Assembly (NCBI RefSeq): GCF_017696055.1
Contig: NZ_JAAORG010000003.1
Location: 516,955 to 580,954 of the forward strand
DNA length: 64,000 bases
Reading direction: 5' to 3'
Source: Prochlorococcus marinus XMU1406
Lineage (GTDB): Bacteria; Cyanobacteriota; Cyanobacteriia; PCC-6307; Cyanobiaceae
A model generated the notes under the pieces. It worked only from the letters and a program-made list of their open reading frames with translations. It did no database searches and was not told where the DNA came from. Positions 36,446-46,410 of the stretch are shown here, one piece after another. Positions within the stretch are counted from its first letter, which is position 1, and each line of letters starts with the position of its first letter. The position numbers and the translations under genes are program-made.

Positions 36446-38529
36446 TGAAAAACCAAGCTGATGTTTTTATTAATAGAGAATTAAGTTGGATTGAATTCAA
36501 TAAAAGAGTACTCCTAACTGGTATGGAAAAAGAGTACAAAATCCTAGATAAAGTAAAATTTTGTTCAATTTTTAGTAATAATCTAGATGAATTTTTTATG
36601 GTAAGAGTAGCTTCATTAAAAGCTCAAGTTGAAGCAGGTATTACAAAAAAAAGTATTGATGGACTTACCCCTAAAGATCAATTAACGAAAATAAATAAAG
36701 AAGTAAAGAATTTAACTAACCTACAAGAAAACTATTTAAATAATGAATTAAATAATGAACTAAAAGAAAAAGGTATAGTTTTAAAAAAATATAAGGACCT
36801 AAGTGAAAATGAAAGAAATTGGTGTAATAACTACTTTACTTCATCTATTTTCCCTTTATTAACTCCATTAGTTGTTGATCCAGCACATCCATTTCCTTTT
36901 ATAAGTAATTTAAGTCTAAATTTGGCAGCTCTAATAAGAGATGGGGAAGATTCTAAAAATCAGTTTGTAAGAGTAAAAATACCAACAAAAAATATAAATA
37001 GATTTATACAAATTCCCAATGAAATTATTCAAAATTGTGATGAAAGTACTTATTTTTTCATAAGTGTTGAAGATTTAATTGGAAATAATATAAATACTTT
37101 ATTTAACGAAATGGAATGTATAAATTACTCTTTTTTTAGAGTGACTAGGGATGCAGATTTAGAATTAAAAGAACTTGAAGCTGATGATCTTCTTTTAGCA
37201 GTTGAACAAAGTTTGCAAAAGAGAAGATTAGGTGGAGACGTAGTTAGATTAGAAGTTGCATCGGATATGCCAGAAAAAATTCTGAAATTACTCATTGAAA
37301 GTATCTCAATACAAAAAGAGTATGTTTACTTTTGCAAAAGTTTTTTAGGTCTTGACGATTTAAATCAGCTTACAAAAATTAATAGAGATGATTTAAAAGA
37401 AAACCTACTAATTGGGAAAACTCACCCGAAATTAAAAAATTTAGACTTACCTTCAAACAAAAACCTCAATTCTATTTTTCATATACTTAGAAAAAAAAAT
37501 ATTCTGCTTCATCATCCATACGATTTATTTAGAACTTCAGTTGAAGAATTTATAAACAAAGCAGCTGATGATCCACTTGTAATGGCTATAAAAATTACTT
37601 TATATCGAGTTTCCAAGGATTCGCCCATCATTGCAGCTTTAATGAGAGCTGCAGAGAATGGGAAAGAAGTAATGACTCTTGTTGAATTAAAAGCAAGATT
37701 TGATGAAGACAATAATATTCAATGGGCAAAACAACTTGAACAAGCTGGAATTCATGTTGTATATGGAATTATAGGATTTAAAACACATACAAAAATAGCT
37801 TTAGTAGTAAGAAAAGAAAAAGGACGATTAAGGAATTATTTCCATATTGGAACAGGAAATTATAACTCTAATACTTCAAAGTTTTATACAGATTTAGGAT
37901 TACTTTCAACTGATCCTGATATTGCATCAGATTTACTTGAGTTATTTAACTACTTATCAGGTTTTTCTAAACAAAGAAGTTATAAAAAGTTATTAGTTTC
38001 ACCCTCAACAATGAGAAAGAAATTTATATTTCTGATTAAGAGAGAAATTAAAAATGCAGAGGCAGGCAAAAAAGCCGCAATAATTGCAAAAATGAATTCT
38101 TTAGTAGACCCAGAAATAATTCAACTTCTTTATTTAGCTTCAGACTCAGGTGTAAAAATAAACCTTATCATAAGAGGAATTTGTTGCTTGTATCCCCAAA
38201 GAAAAAATTTAAGTGAAAATATTAAAGTTATAAGCATTATTGGCCATTTTCTTGAACACTCAAGAATTTTTTGGTTTTGTAATAACGATGATAATGAGGT
38301 TTTTATTGGAAGTGCAGATTGGATGAGAAGAAATCTTGATAGAAGAATAGAAGCTGTTACTCCGATAGAAGATTATGAATTGAAATCTAAAATATACTCG
38401 CTCTTGCAAACATATATTAAAGATGATTACTTTGCTTGGATAATGAAAGAAGATGGTTCTTATTGGAAACATGAATTAGATTCATCGGACAATCGTTCAC
38501 AAATTGAACTTATAGAAAAACAAAATTAA
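36445..38529 (+). CDS. ppk: Polyphosphate kinase Ppk1
   Basis: Ppk1 reversibly makes polyphosphate from ATP, a phosphate and energy store relevant in low-phosphate oceans. The 694-residue protein starts with the INRELSWIEFNKRVL segment, and has the autophosphorylated-histidine region HIGTGNYNSNTSKFYTD near residue 471 and IVRK-like basic segments; the C-terminal half has the second PLD-type region (SADWMRRNLDRRIEAV). Length is normal. It overlaps the transporter gene by one base. Confidence 0.97.
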   Translation: MKNQADVFINRELSWIEFNKRVLLTGMEKEYKILDKVKFCSIFSNNLDEFFMVRVASLKAQVEAGITKKSIDGLTPKDQLTKINKEVKNLTNLQENYLNNELNNELKEKGIVLKKYKDLSENERNWCNNYFTSSIFPLLTPLVVDPAHPFPFISNLSLNLAALIRDGEDSKNQFVRVKIPTKNINRFIQIPNEIIQNCDESTYFFISVEDLIGNNINTLFNEMECINYSFFRVTRDADLELKELEADDLLLAVEQSLQKRRLGGDVVRLEVASDMPEKILKLLIESISIQKEYVYFCKSFLGLDDLNQLTKINRDDLKENLLIGKTHPKLKNLDLPSNKNLNSIFHILRKKNILLHHPYDLFRTSVEEFINKAADDPLVMAIKITLYRVSKDSPIIAALMRAAENGKEVMTLVELKARFDEDNNIQWAKQLEQAGIHVVYGIIGFKTHTKIALVVRKEKGRLRNYFHIGTGNYNSNTSKFYTDLGLLSTDPDIASDLLELFNYLSGFSKQRSYKKLLVSPSTMRKKFIFLIKREIKNAEAGKKAAIIAKMNSLVDPEIIQLLYLASDSGVKINLIIRGICCLYPQRKNLSENIKVISIIGHFLEHSRIFWFCNNDDNEVFIGSADWMRRNLDRRIEAVTPIEDYELKSKIYSLLQTYIKDDYFAWIMKEDGSYWKHELDSSDNRSQIELIEKQN

Positions 38530-38718
38530 TATTGATTTTTACAACATTTAAAAAAATACTTAATATTTTAAATTTTTTTTAATTTTTATAAAATCATTTC
38601 ATATCAATGGATTTCAAGAAATAAGCATTAAAAAAGAAATTTTTGTCTTTAAAATTTCAACGTAAAAGTAGTTTTTATTTCGATTTCAGTGCTAGCTTTT
38701 TAAAAAATCCATTAATTT

Positions 38719-38724
38719 AGGAGG
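38719..38724 (+). promoter_or_regulatory. Perfect Shine-Dalgarno before the sigma factor
   Basis: AGGAGG stands 8 bases before ATG 38733 and 5 bases before the in-frame GTG 38730. The better spacing selects ATG 38733. The 200-base gap before it (38530-38729) holds no gene I can support; it is A+T-rich, and no convincing promoter or RNA structure was found. Confidence 0.7.
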
Positions 38725-38732
38725 CCAGGGTG

Positions 38733-39752
38733 ATGGGGATCCCTCTGGAATCTGCGAAAAGCTCTTCAGATAATAATTTTGATGAGCCAAGATTACCAAA
38801 CACTGCGGGCAAGTCTCGCAAATCGAAATCCAGTCTTACAGCAAAACAAAGCCAAAAAAAATCTGGCAGACTTGCTTCAGATTCTATTGGCTATTACTTA
38901 AGTAGCATTGGAAGAGTACCTCTTTTGACTCCAGCAGAGGAAATAGAGTTAGCTCATCATGTTCAGAACATGAAAAAGTTACTACAAATTCCTGAAACTG
39001 ATAGAACACAACGAAATCTTTATCAAATTAAGATTGGCAAAAGATCCAGAGATAGAATGATGGCAGCTAATCTAAGGCTTGTTGTCTCTGTTGCAAAAAA
39101 ATACCAAAACCAAGGGCTTGAATTATTAGACCTTGTCCAGGAAGGAGCTATTGGCCTTGAAAGAGCTGTAGATAAATTTGATCCTGCTATGGGATATAAA
39201 TTCTCAACTTATGCTTACTGGTGGATTAGGCAAGGAATGACAAGGGCTATTGACAACAGTGCAAGAACAATCCGTTTGCCTATTCACATAAGTGAAAAAC
39301 TATCCAAAATGAGAAGAGTCTCTAGAGAATTATCACATAAATTTGGTAGACAACCTAGCAGATTGGAAATGGCAACTGAAATGGGAATTGATCAAAAAGA
39401 TTTAGAAGATTTAATTTCTCAAAGTGCTCCTTGCGCTTCCTTAGATGCTCATGCAAGAGGCGAAGAAGATAGAAGTACCCTTGGCGAACTAATACCTGAT
39501 CCAAACGGTGAAGAGCCTATGGAAGGCATGGATAGGACTATTCAAAAAGAGCATTTAGGAACTTGGCTTTCTCAATTAAATGAAAGAGAACAAAAAATAA
39601 TGAAGCTCAGATTTGGCCTAGATGGTGAAGAACCATTAACACTTGCAGAAATAGGAAGACAAATTAATGTTTCACGAGAAAGAGTAAGGCAGCTAGAAGC
39701 TAAAGCAATATTAAAACTTAGAGTAATGACAACTCATCAAAAAGCAGCTTAA
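38733..39752 (+). CDS. Group 2 RNA polymerase sigma factor (sigma-70 family)
   Basis: The 339-residue protein has region 1.2 (DSIGYYLSSIGRVPLLT near residue 49), region 2 with LRLVVSVAKKYQNQGLELLD and YAYWWIRQGMTRAIDNSART, region 3, and region 4 ending in NVSRERVRQLEAKAILKLR. The N-terminus is short and lacks the long region 1.1 of the principal sigma, so it is a group 2 factor. In Prochlorococcus such factors respond to light, stress or diel cues; the exact class is not decided here. The unusually strong ribosome site suggests high or regulated translation. Confidence 0.92.
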   Translation: MGIPLESAKSSSDNNFDEPRLPNTAGKSRKSKSSLTAKQSQKKSGRLASDSIGYYLSSIGRVPLLTPAEEIELAHHVQNMKKLLQIPETDRTQRNLYQIKIGKRSRDRMMAANLRLVVSVAKKYQNQGLELLDLVQEGAIGLERAVDKFDPAMGYKFSTYAYWWIRQGMTRAIDNSARTIRLPIHISEKLSKMRRVSRELSHKFGRQPSRLEMATEMGIDQKDLEDLISQSAPCASLDAHARGEEDRSTLGELIPDPNGEEPMEGMDRTIQKEHLGTWLSQLNEREQKIMKLRFGLDGEEPLTLAEIGRQINVSRERVRQLEAKAILKLRVMTTHQKAA

Positions 39753-39757
39753 CCAAA

Positions 39758-40399
39758 TTGATAAAATTTACCATAATTTTATTATATTTATTTTCAATTT
39801 TTTTAATATCAATAGTTTTTAAAAAATATAATGAAGATAGCAAAGAAATCGTCAGAAAAATAATACATATTGGAATAGGACCTTTAATTCCAATTGCTCA
39901 ATTTTTAAAAATTAATCAAAACTCTGCTCTAATTTTTACAGGAATTGTTTCATTTATGGTTTTCATCAATTATACCTATAAATTATTTCCAACAATTGAG
40001 GATGTTGAGAGAAAGAGTTATGGAACATTATTTTATTGTCTAAGTTTATTTATTTTGATTTATCTTTTCTGGGATAAAGATCCATATGCATTAATTACTG
40101 GATTTTTCATAATGACTTTTGGTGATGGATTAGCTGGGTTAATAGGAAAAAGCTTTAACTCAAAGAGTTGGATTTTTTTTAAACAAAAAAAATCTTTATA
40201 TGGCACTATGACAATGTTTTTAACAAGTTTGATAGTAGTTTTCTCAATAGGATACGCCCAACAAAATAGTTTAAATTTAAATTATTTTACAATAGCTTTT
40301 TATGCAACTTTACTCGAACAATTTAGTGTTTTAGGAATAGATAATTTCATTGTTCCAATTTCTTCAGCATTATTTTTTAATTTTTTTATAACTAGCTAA
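39758..40399 (+). CDS. Phytol/dolichol kinase-like membrane protein
   Basis: A 213-residue protein with about six or seven hydrophobic segments. EIVRKIIHIGIGPLIPIA near residue 30 and GFFIMTFGDGLAGLIGKSF near 114 match the CTP-dependent polyprenol/phytol kinase family (VTE5-like), which salvages phytol from chlorophyll breakdown for tocopherol or chlorophyll synthesis. The exact lipid substrate is inferred. The start is TTG at 39758, 5 bases after the sigma factor stop. Its 3' end overlaps the convergent DAHP synthase gene by 8 bases. Confidence 0.8.
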   Translation: MIKFTIILLYLFSIFLISIVFKKYNEDSKEIVRKIIHIGIGPLIPIAQFLKINQNSALIFTGIVSFMVFINYTYKLFPTIEDVERKSYGTLFYCLSLFILIYLFWDKDPYALITGFFIMTFGDGLAGLIGKSFNSKSWIFFKQKKSLYGTMTMFLTSLIVVFSIGYAQQNSLNLNYFTIAFYATLLEQFSVLGIDNFIVPISSALFFNFFITS

Positions 40400-41459
40400 G
40401 TGAACTATATAAAATAGCGAGTAATTCTTTTGTTGTTTTTATATCTATGCATGCATCTGTAATGCTTCTGCCAAACTGGAGATCCTCTTTTTTTGAAAGT
40501 TTTTGATTTCCCTCCTTCAAATGACTTTCAAGCATAACTCCTAAAATATTTTTTTCACCATTGCTAATTTGAAAAGCTATATTTTTTAAAACTTCCGACT
40601 GTTTTCGGAAATCTTTATTGGAATTACCATGACTACAATCAATCATCACTTTATGGGGAAGATTAGATTGCTTCAATTCAGAGGAAATTCTTTTAACATT
40701 TTCACTTTCAAAATTTGGGCCTTTTGAACCGCCTCTTAAAACTATATGTCCATCGGGATTACCTGTTGTATTAACAATAGAAGCCATTCCATTTTCATTT
40801 ATACCTAAGAAATGATGAGATTTTGAAGCTGACTGCATTGCATTTATTGCAGTAGTAAAAGAACCATCTGTACCATTTTTAAAACCTATAGGCATTGATA
40901 ATCCTGACGCCATTTCTCGATGAGTCTGACTTTCAGTAGTCCGCGCGCCAATGGCTGTCCAACTTATTAAATCGGCGATATATTGAGGAACAATTGGATC
41001 TAGTAATTCTGTAGCAGAAGGAATTCCACGAGTTGCTAAATATGAAAGCAAACTTCTTGCTCTTCTTAAGCCAGTATTAATATCATAAGAATTATCTAGA
41101 TGAGGATCATTTATCAATCCCTTCCAACCAATAGTTGTTCTTGGTTTCTCAAAATATACTCTCATGATTATTTCTAATTTATCTTTATAAATTTCTCGAA
41201 AGTTTTGAATATATTTTGAATATTCTTTCGCCGCCTCTAGATCATGAATTGAACATGGACCCACAATGACTAAAAGCTTCCGATCATTATGATGCAAAAT
41301 ATTTTGTATCGATCTTCTTGTTTTAGATACTGTATTAGCAGAGGCGTGATCTAAAGGTATATCATTATGTAATCTGCTTGGAGGTATTAATGGACGTGTC
41401 TCAACAACATGTAAATCTGATGTCTTTTCTAAAGCAGAATTTTTTGATGATGTCGTCAT
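40392..41459 (-). CDS. aroG: 3-deoxy-7-phosphoheptulonate (DAHP) synthase, AroG type
   Basis: The first enzyme of the shikimate pathway joins phosphoenolpyruvate and erythrose 4-phosphate. The 355-residue protein is the class I, E. coli-like form: VGPCSIHDLEAAKEYSKY near residue 63, FEKPRTTIGWKGLINDP near 105, GARTTESQTHREMASGLSMP near 175, and IDCSHGNSNK near 270. Such enzymes are usually feedback-inhibited by aromatic amino acids. It is divergent from acnB by 97 bases. aroE is also in the window (49514-50374). Confidence 0.94.
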   Translation of the reverse strand: MTTSSKNSALEKTSDLHVVETRPLIPPSRLHNDIPLDHASANTVSKTRRSIQNILHHNDRKLLVIVGPCSIHDLEAAKEYSKYIQNFREIYKDKLEIIMRVYFEKPRTTIGWKGLINDPHLDNSYDINTGLRRARSLLSYLATRGIPSATELLDPIVPQYIADLISWTAIGARTTESQTHREMASGLSMPIGFKNGTDGSFTTAINAMQSASKSHHFLGINENGMASIVNTTGNPDGHIVLRGGSKGPNFESENVKRISSELKQSNLPHKVMIDCSHGNSNKDFRKQSEVLKNIAFQISNGEKNILGVMLESHLKEGNQKLSKKEDLQFGRSITDACIDIKTTKELLAILYSSLS

Positions 41460-41556
41460 TGATTAATTAAGAAGTTTGAATATTTAAAAAAGCATTTATG
41501 AATACTCTCCTTTTCAATATTAAAAATAACAATAGATTAGGCATTAAACCTTACTA

Positions 41557-44130
41557 ATGAAGAATTTGGAAACATTGCTAAAAGATTACGAAGATCACGT
41601 AGCTGAAAGAGCTACCAAAGGTATACCTCCTTTACCTTTAAATGCAGAGCAAACAAATTGTATTACAAAATTACTAGAACAAGATAGTACTTACGATTCT
41701 TCTTATTTGCTTGATTTGCTAATAAATAGAGTCCCACCAGGAGTTGATGAGGCTGCTTATGTAAAAGCAAGCTGGCTTACAGCTATTGTTAATTCAGAAA
41801 AATATTGCAAATTAATTAATCCTGAAAAAGCAATTGAAATACTAGGGACAATGATTGGCGGATATAATGTCAATTCCCTAGTTGAAATACTTAAAGGTAC
41901 AAGTAGTCTACTAGCTAAAAAAGCGGCAGAAGTTTTAAAAAATATTATTCTTGTTTACGACTCAGCTAATGAAATTTTTGAATTATCTCAAAAAAATATT
42001 TATGCAAAAGAGGTTATAAATAGTTGGGCAAATGCAGAATGGTTCAAAAATAAAAAAGTTTTGGAGCAAGAGATTACTTGTTTAGTATTTAAAGTTGACG
42101 GGGAGACAAACACAGACGACTTATCTCCAGCTGTACATGCAACAACACGCCCAGATATTCCAATGCACGCATTGGCTATGTTGGAATTTAAAAAACCTGA
42201 TGGACTAAAGATTCTTGATAATTTAAAAAAAGAAAATTTACCAATAGCTTATGTTGGAGATGTTGTTGGAACAGGAAGTTCTAGAAAATCCGCTATTAAT
42301 TCACTCATTTGGCATATAGGAGAAGATATCCCTTTTATTCCAAACAAAAAAACAGGTGGAATAATAATTGGTAGCAAAATAGCCCCAATTTTCTTTAATA
42401 CTGCACAAGATTCAGGAGCTTTACCTATAGAAGCTGACGTATCTCATATGAAAACAGGAGATGTTATAAAAATATATCCTTACAAAGGCATTATTAAAAA
42501 AGTTCAAAAAGATTCAAATACTGAAGAATTAATAAGCAAATTCGACTTGTATCCATCAACTCTTACTGATGAAATTCAAGCTGGCGGAAGAATTAATCTT
42601 ATGATTGGAAGATCTCTTACGGACAAAATTAGAAACAAATTAGATTATCAAACAAGTGAAATATTTATCCGGCCACAAAATCCAACAAAAAGTAATTCTG
42701 GCTTTACTCAAGCTCAAAAAATAGTAGGGAAAGCATGTGGTTTAGATGGAGTTAGGCCAGGAACGACTTGTGAACCAATTATGACCACAGTTGGCAGTCA
42801 AGACACAACTGGACCAATGACTAGAGATGAGCTCAAAGAACTAGCTTGTTTAGGATTTACAGCAGATTTAGTAATGCAAAGTTTTTGTCATACAGCTGCA
42901 TATCCTAAACCAGTAGATCTAGTTACGCATAAAGAATTACCTGATTTTATATCTCAAAGAGGTGGAGTAGCTCTCAAGCCTGGAGACGGCATAATTCATA
43001 GTTGGCTTAACCGAATGCTTCTCCCTGATACTGTTGGCACAGGGGGAGATAGTCATACGAGATTCCCTCTTGGCATTTCATTTCCTGGAGGCTCAGGCAT
43101 CGTTGCCTTTGCCGCTGCAATAGGATCTATGCCATTAAATATGCCGGAATCTGTGCTGGTTAAATTTAAGGGAGAATTATTACCAGGAATTACTCTTAGA
43201 GATTTAGTAAATGCAATCCCTCTCTTCGCAATTAAAAAGGGACTCTTAACTGTTGAAAAAGCTAATAAAAAAAATATATTTAACGGAAAAATTATGGAAA
43301 TTGAGGGTTTACCTAACCTAAAACTTGAGCAAGCTTTTGAACTTACTGATGCTACTGCAGAACGTTCGTGCGCTGGTAGCACCATACTTTTATCCCAAGA
43401 AACTATTCAAGAATACTTAAGAAGCAATATTTGCCTGCTAGAAAAAATGATTGAGAGCAATTATGAAGATTCAAAATCGATTTCAAGAAGAATAAGTGAT
43501 ATGAAAAATTGGTTAAAAAAACCATCATTAATTCAACCAGATTTAAACGCTCAGTATGAAGAAATCATTGAAATTGATTTAGCAAAAGTAACACAACCTA
43601 TAGTTGCTTGCCCTAATGATCCAGATAATGTAAAAGAAATCACTGATGTTGCAAATACAAATATTGACGAGGTTTTTATAGGTTCTTGCATGACAAATAT
43701 TGGCCATTACAGAGCAGCTGCGAAAGTTCTTGAAGGTGTACAAAATTTAAAAGCTAAATTATGGATTTGTCCACCTACAAAAATGGATGAAGAAACTCTA
43801 AAAGCTGAAGGTTACTATAAAATATTTGAAAATTGTGGTGCAAGGTTAGAGTTGCCAGGGTGTTCTTTATGCATGGGAAATCAAGCCAGAGTGGATGAAG
43901 GATCTATAGTTTTTTCTACTAGCACAAGAAATTTCGACAATAGACTTGGAAAAAATGCGCAAGTATTTTTAGGGAGTGCAGAATTAGCAGCAGTTTGCGC
44001 ACTTCTTGGAAAAATACCCGAAGTAGAAGAATATCAGGATATTACTAAAAATAAAATTAATCCATATTCAGATGAACTTTATCGTTATCTTCAATTTGAT
44101 GAAATACACGATTTCAGCTTGTCAAAGTAA
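41557..44130 (+). CDS. acnB: Aconitate hydratase B
   Basis: AcnB converts citrate to isocitrate with a [4Fe-4S] cluster. The 857-residue protein has the AcnB domain order, with the HEAT-like N-terminus, the swivel domain (VGDVVGTGSSRKSAINSLIW near residue 225) before the catalytic domains, GVDLVTHK-like segments and the cluster cysteines near EVFIGSCMTNIG (about 709) and LPGCSLCMGNQARV (about 767). In cyanobacteria the enzyme feeds 2-oxoglutarate for nitrogen assimilation. It is followed after 9 bases by a CLC gene. Confidence 0.96.
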   Translation: MKNLETLLKDYEDHVAERATKGIPPLPLNAEQTNCITKLLEQDSTYDSSYLLDLLINRVPPGVDEAAYVKASWLTAIVNSEKYCKLINPEKAIEILGTMIGGYNVNSLVEILKGTSSLLAKKAAEVLKNIILVYDSANEIFELSQKNIYAKEVINSWANAEWFKNKKVLEQEITCLVFKVDGETNTDDLSPAVHATTRPDIPMHALAMLEFKKPDGLKILDNLKKENLPIAYVGDVVGTGSSRKSAINSLIWHIGEDIPFIPNKKTGGIIIGSKIAPIFFNTAQDSGALPIEADVSHMKTGDVIKIYPYKGIIKKVQKDSNTEELISKFDLYPSTLTDEIQAGGRINLMIGRSLTDKIRNKLDYQTSEIFIRPQNPTKSNSGFTQAQKIVGKACGLDGVRPGTTCEPIMTTVGSQDTTGPMTRDELKELACLGFTADLVMQSFCHTAAYPKPVDLVTHKELPDFISQRGGVALKPGDGIIHSWLNRMLLPDTVGTGGDSHTRFPLGISFPGGSGIVAFAAAIGSMPLNMPESVLVKFKGELLPGITLRDLVNAIPLFAIKKGLLTVEKANKKNIFNGKIMEIEGLPNLKLEQAFELTDATAERSCAGSTILLSQETIQEYLRSNICLLEKMIESNYEDSKSISRRISDMKNWLKKPSLIQPDLNAQYEEIIEIDLAKVTQPIVACPNDPDNVKEITDVANTNIDEVFIGSCMTNIGHYRAAAKVLEGVQNLKAKLWICPPTKMDEETLKAEGYYKIFENCGARLELPGCSLCMGNQARVDEGSIVFSTSTRNFDNRLGKNAQVFLGSAELAAVCALLGKIPEVEEYQDITKNKINPYSDELYRYLQFDEIHDFSLSK

Positions 44131-44139
44131 TCATGGACT

Positions 44140-45498
44140 ATGCCAAACCTCATAAAAGAAAATATTCAAAAAACAGGTAATAATTCTTCTCGTAGCATCA
44201 AAAAATTATTAAAACAAAGATCGCTAGTCGTTGCATTTTCGCTCTTATTAACAGGTTTAGGAGCCTCAATTACAAGCATATCTTTTAAAACTGGAATCTA
44301 CTTTATTAATAATTGGAGATTAGCATTATTAGACCAATTCCCGTCTATTGCAGTCTTACCTTTTTTTGGAGCTCTAGGAGGAGCCATTGCAGGATATTTG
44401 ATCAAAAATTTAGCGCCTGCTGCGAAAGGTTCAGGTGTGAGTCAAATCATGGGGTTCTTAAGGCATAAAAAAGTTCCTATGAATATAAAAGTAGGATTAG
44501 TAAAGCTCGTATCAGGAATTATTGCAATTGGTAGTGGATTCCCTTTAGGTCCAGAAGGTCCATCAGTTCAAATGGGAGGATCAGTAGCTTGGCAAATGGC
44601 CAAATGGCTTAAAGCCCCTACAGCCTTCAGAAGAGTAATAGTAGCAGCAGGTGGCGGGGCTGGAATAGCTGCAGTATTTAGCGCCCCATTAGGAGGATTT
44701 GTCTATGCAATAGAAGAGTTATTAAACTCTGCTAGACCAGTAATTTTGCTATTAGTAGTAATCACAACTTTCATTGCAGATTCATCTGCTGATATTATTC
44801 AAGCCTTAGGTTTAGATCCTAAAGCTGGAGGTTTTGATTTTAACCTCGGATTTTTAATCCAAAAAGAATATGACCCATCAGTTTTTTTCTTGCCTATAGA
44901 TTTTATTTACCTAGTTTTACTAGGAATAATTATTGGAATCTTTGCAGAATTGTACAGCAGATATGTTTTGTTAATGCAAAATCTTGGGAAAAAGTGGTAT
45001 AAAAATAAATTTGTTTTAAAAATGAGTATTTGTGGACTTATTTTAGGAAGCATCTATTCTTGTTTACCCAGTACTTTTCATAATTTAGATGAATTACAGA
45101 AAATAATAGCTGAACAAAATATAAGTATTGAAATCGCTTTGTTGGCAGTTTTAGTATTATTTATTACGACAGGTTTAGCTGCTGCATCTGGAGCTCCAGG
45201 AGGTTTATTCTATCCAATGCTTACTTTAGGAGGGTCAATCGGACTAATAATGGGTAGCTGGATAGAAATTGCAACAGGACATGCGCCTAGTACATACATT
45301 TTTGCAGGAATGGGAGCTTTCGTAGCAGGATGTTCTCGAACACCAATAACAGCAATGTTTTTAGCTTTTGCTTTAACAAAAAATTTATTAATAATGAAAC
45401 CTGTCTTAATCAGCTGCATTGCCAGTTTCTTAATAGCAAGAGCTTTTAATGAAGAATCAATTTATGAAAGACAAATACAAATAGAATTAGAAGACTAA
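44140..45498 (+). CDS. CLC-family chloride channel or Cl-/H+ exchanger
   Basis: The 452-residue membrane protein has the CLC selectivity motifs GSGFPLGPEGPSVQMGG near residue 130, and GAPGGLFYPML near 350, with about ten or more hydrophobic helices. The conserved gating glutamate in GPEGP is present, as in exchangers. It lacks C-terminal CBS domains. Bacterial members move chloride or fluoride; the ion is not settled by sequence. It ends 10 bases from the end of the convergent purU gene. Confidence 0.93.
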   Translation: MPNLIKENIQKTGNNSSRSIKKLLKQRSLVVAFSLLLTGLGASITSISFKTGIYFINNWRLALLDQFPSIAVLPFFGALGGAIAGYLIKNLAPAAKGSGVSQIMGFLRHKKVPMNIKVGLVKLVSGIIAIGSGFPLGPEGPSVQMGGSVAWQMAKWLKAPTAFRRVIVAAGGGAGIAAVFSAPLGGFVYAIEELLNSARPVILLLVVITTFIADSSADIIQALGLDPKAGGFDFNLGFLIQKEYDPSVFFLPIDFIYLVLLGIIIGIFAELYSRYVLLMQNLGKKWYKNKFVLKMSICGLILGSIYSCLPSTFHNLDELQKIIAEQNISIEIALLAVLVLFITTGLAAASGAPGGLFYPMLTLGGSIGLIMGSWIEIATGHAPSTYIFAGMGAFVAGCSRTPITAMFLAFALTKNLLIMKPVLISCIASFLIARAFNEESIYERQIQIELED

Positions 45499-45508
45499 GA
45501 AACTATCT

Positions 45509-46363
45509 TCAATCAAAAACAGCAGTTTTCCTGTTATAAACAAATACTTGATGATTTAAATGTAATCTAACTGCTCTTGCTAAAGCTATTCTTTCAATAT
45601 CTCTTCCTTTCCTAATCAAATCATCAACTTCATCCCTATGACTTACATTAACTGTGCATTGCTCTATTATGGGACCTTCATCAAGATCTTCACTAACATA
45701 GTGAGCAGTAGCACCTATTAATTTAACACCTCTCTTCCATGCTCGATGATATGGTTGCCCGCCCTTAAATGCAGGCAAGAAAGAATGATGAATATTTATT
45801 ATTGAAGAAAACTTTTTTAAAAAAGAGTCACTCAAAATTTGCATATATTTGGCTAATACAACAAGATTAATTTCATATTCTTTTAGTAAATTTAAAAATT
45901 GATCTTCAACAATAGATTTATCAATATTAAAGGTATCAATATGGACAAATTTTGCATTAAAGTCATTCGCAATATTTTCAAGATCAGAATGATTTGAAAT
46001 TATTAACGGGACGTTCATTTTGAGTTCACCATTTCTTACTCGCCAAAGTAAATCAATCAAACAATGATTTTGTTTACTTACGAAAATAGCAACATTTGGA
46101 ATTTCATCAGAATAATTTACGTTAAATTTTCCATTTACTTCATTTGCAATTTTTTCAAATTCTTTATAAATTTCGTCTCTGTTAAAAGATGCATTTTTGC
46201 TATTCCATTCAATTCGACTAAGAAACAAACCTGCATCTTGATCTGTATGATGATCAGAATGTTTTATGTTGCCACCGTAATTTGAAATCCAACTTGTAAG
46301 TAAACTTACAAGGCCAGGGCGATCGGGACAAACAATTTTGAATATAATTGAAGGATGTTCCAA
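45509..46363 (-). CDS. purU: Formyltetrahydrofolate deformylase
   Basis: PurU hydrolyses 10-formyl-THF to formate and THF and balances the one-carbon pool. The 284-residue protein has an N-terminal ACT domain (IVCPDRPGLVSLLTSWI near residue 11) and a C-terminal formyltransferase-like domain with NIHHSFLPAFKGGQPYHRAW near 193. The ACT domain in other bacteria senses glycine or methionine. It is divergent from the oxidoreductase at 46411 with a 47-base gap. Together with the glycine cleavage genes in this window it belongs to one-carbon metabolism. Confidence 0.94.
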   Translation of the reverse strand: MEHPSIIFKIVCPDRPGLVSLLTSWISNYGGNIKHSDHHTDQDAGLFLSRIEWNSKNASFNRDEIYKEFEKIANEVNGKFNVNYSDEIPNVAIFVSKQNHCLIDLLWRVRNGELKMNVPLIISNHSDLENIANDFNAKFVHIDTFNIDKSIVEDQFLNLLKEYEINLVVLAKYMQILSDSFLKKFSSIINIHHSFLPAFKGGQPYHRAWKRGVKLIGATAHYVSEDLDEGPIIEQCTVNVSHRDEVDDLIRKGRDIERIALARAVRLHLNHQVFVYNRKTAVFD

Positions 46364-46410
46364 AAATCTTTAACTATTAAGTCAAATAATAAAGTATATC
46401 TAATATATCA

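Noticed and set aside
43053..43385. 110-codon minus-strand frame inside acnB
   Set aside because: Antisense to a conserved aconitase region.
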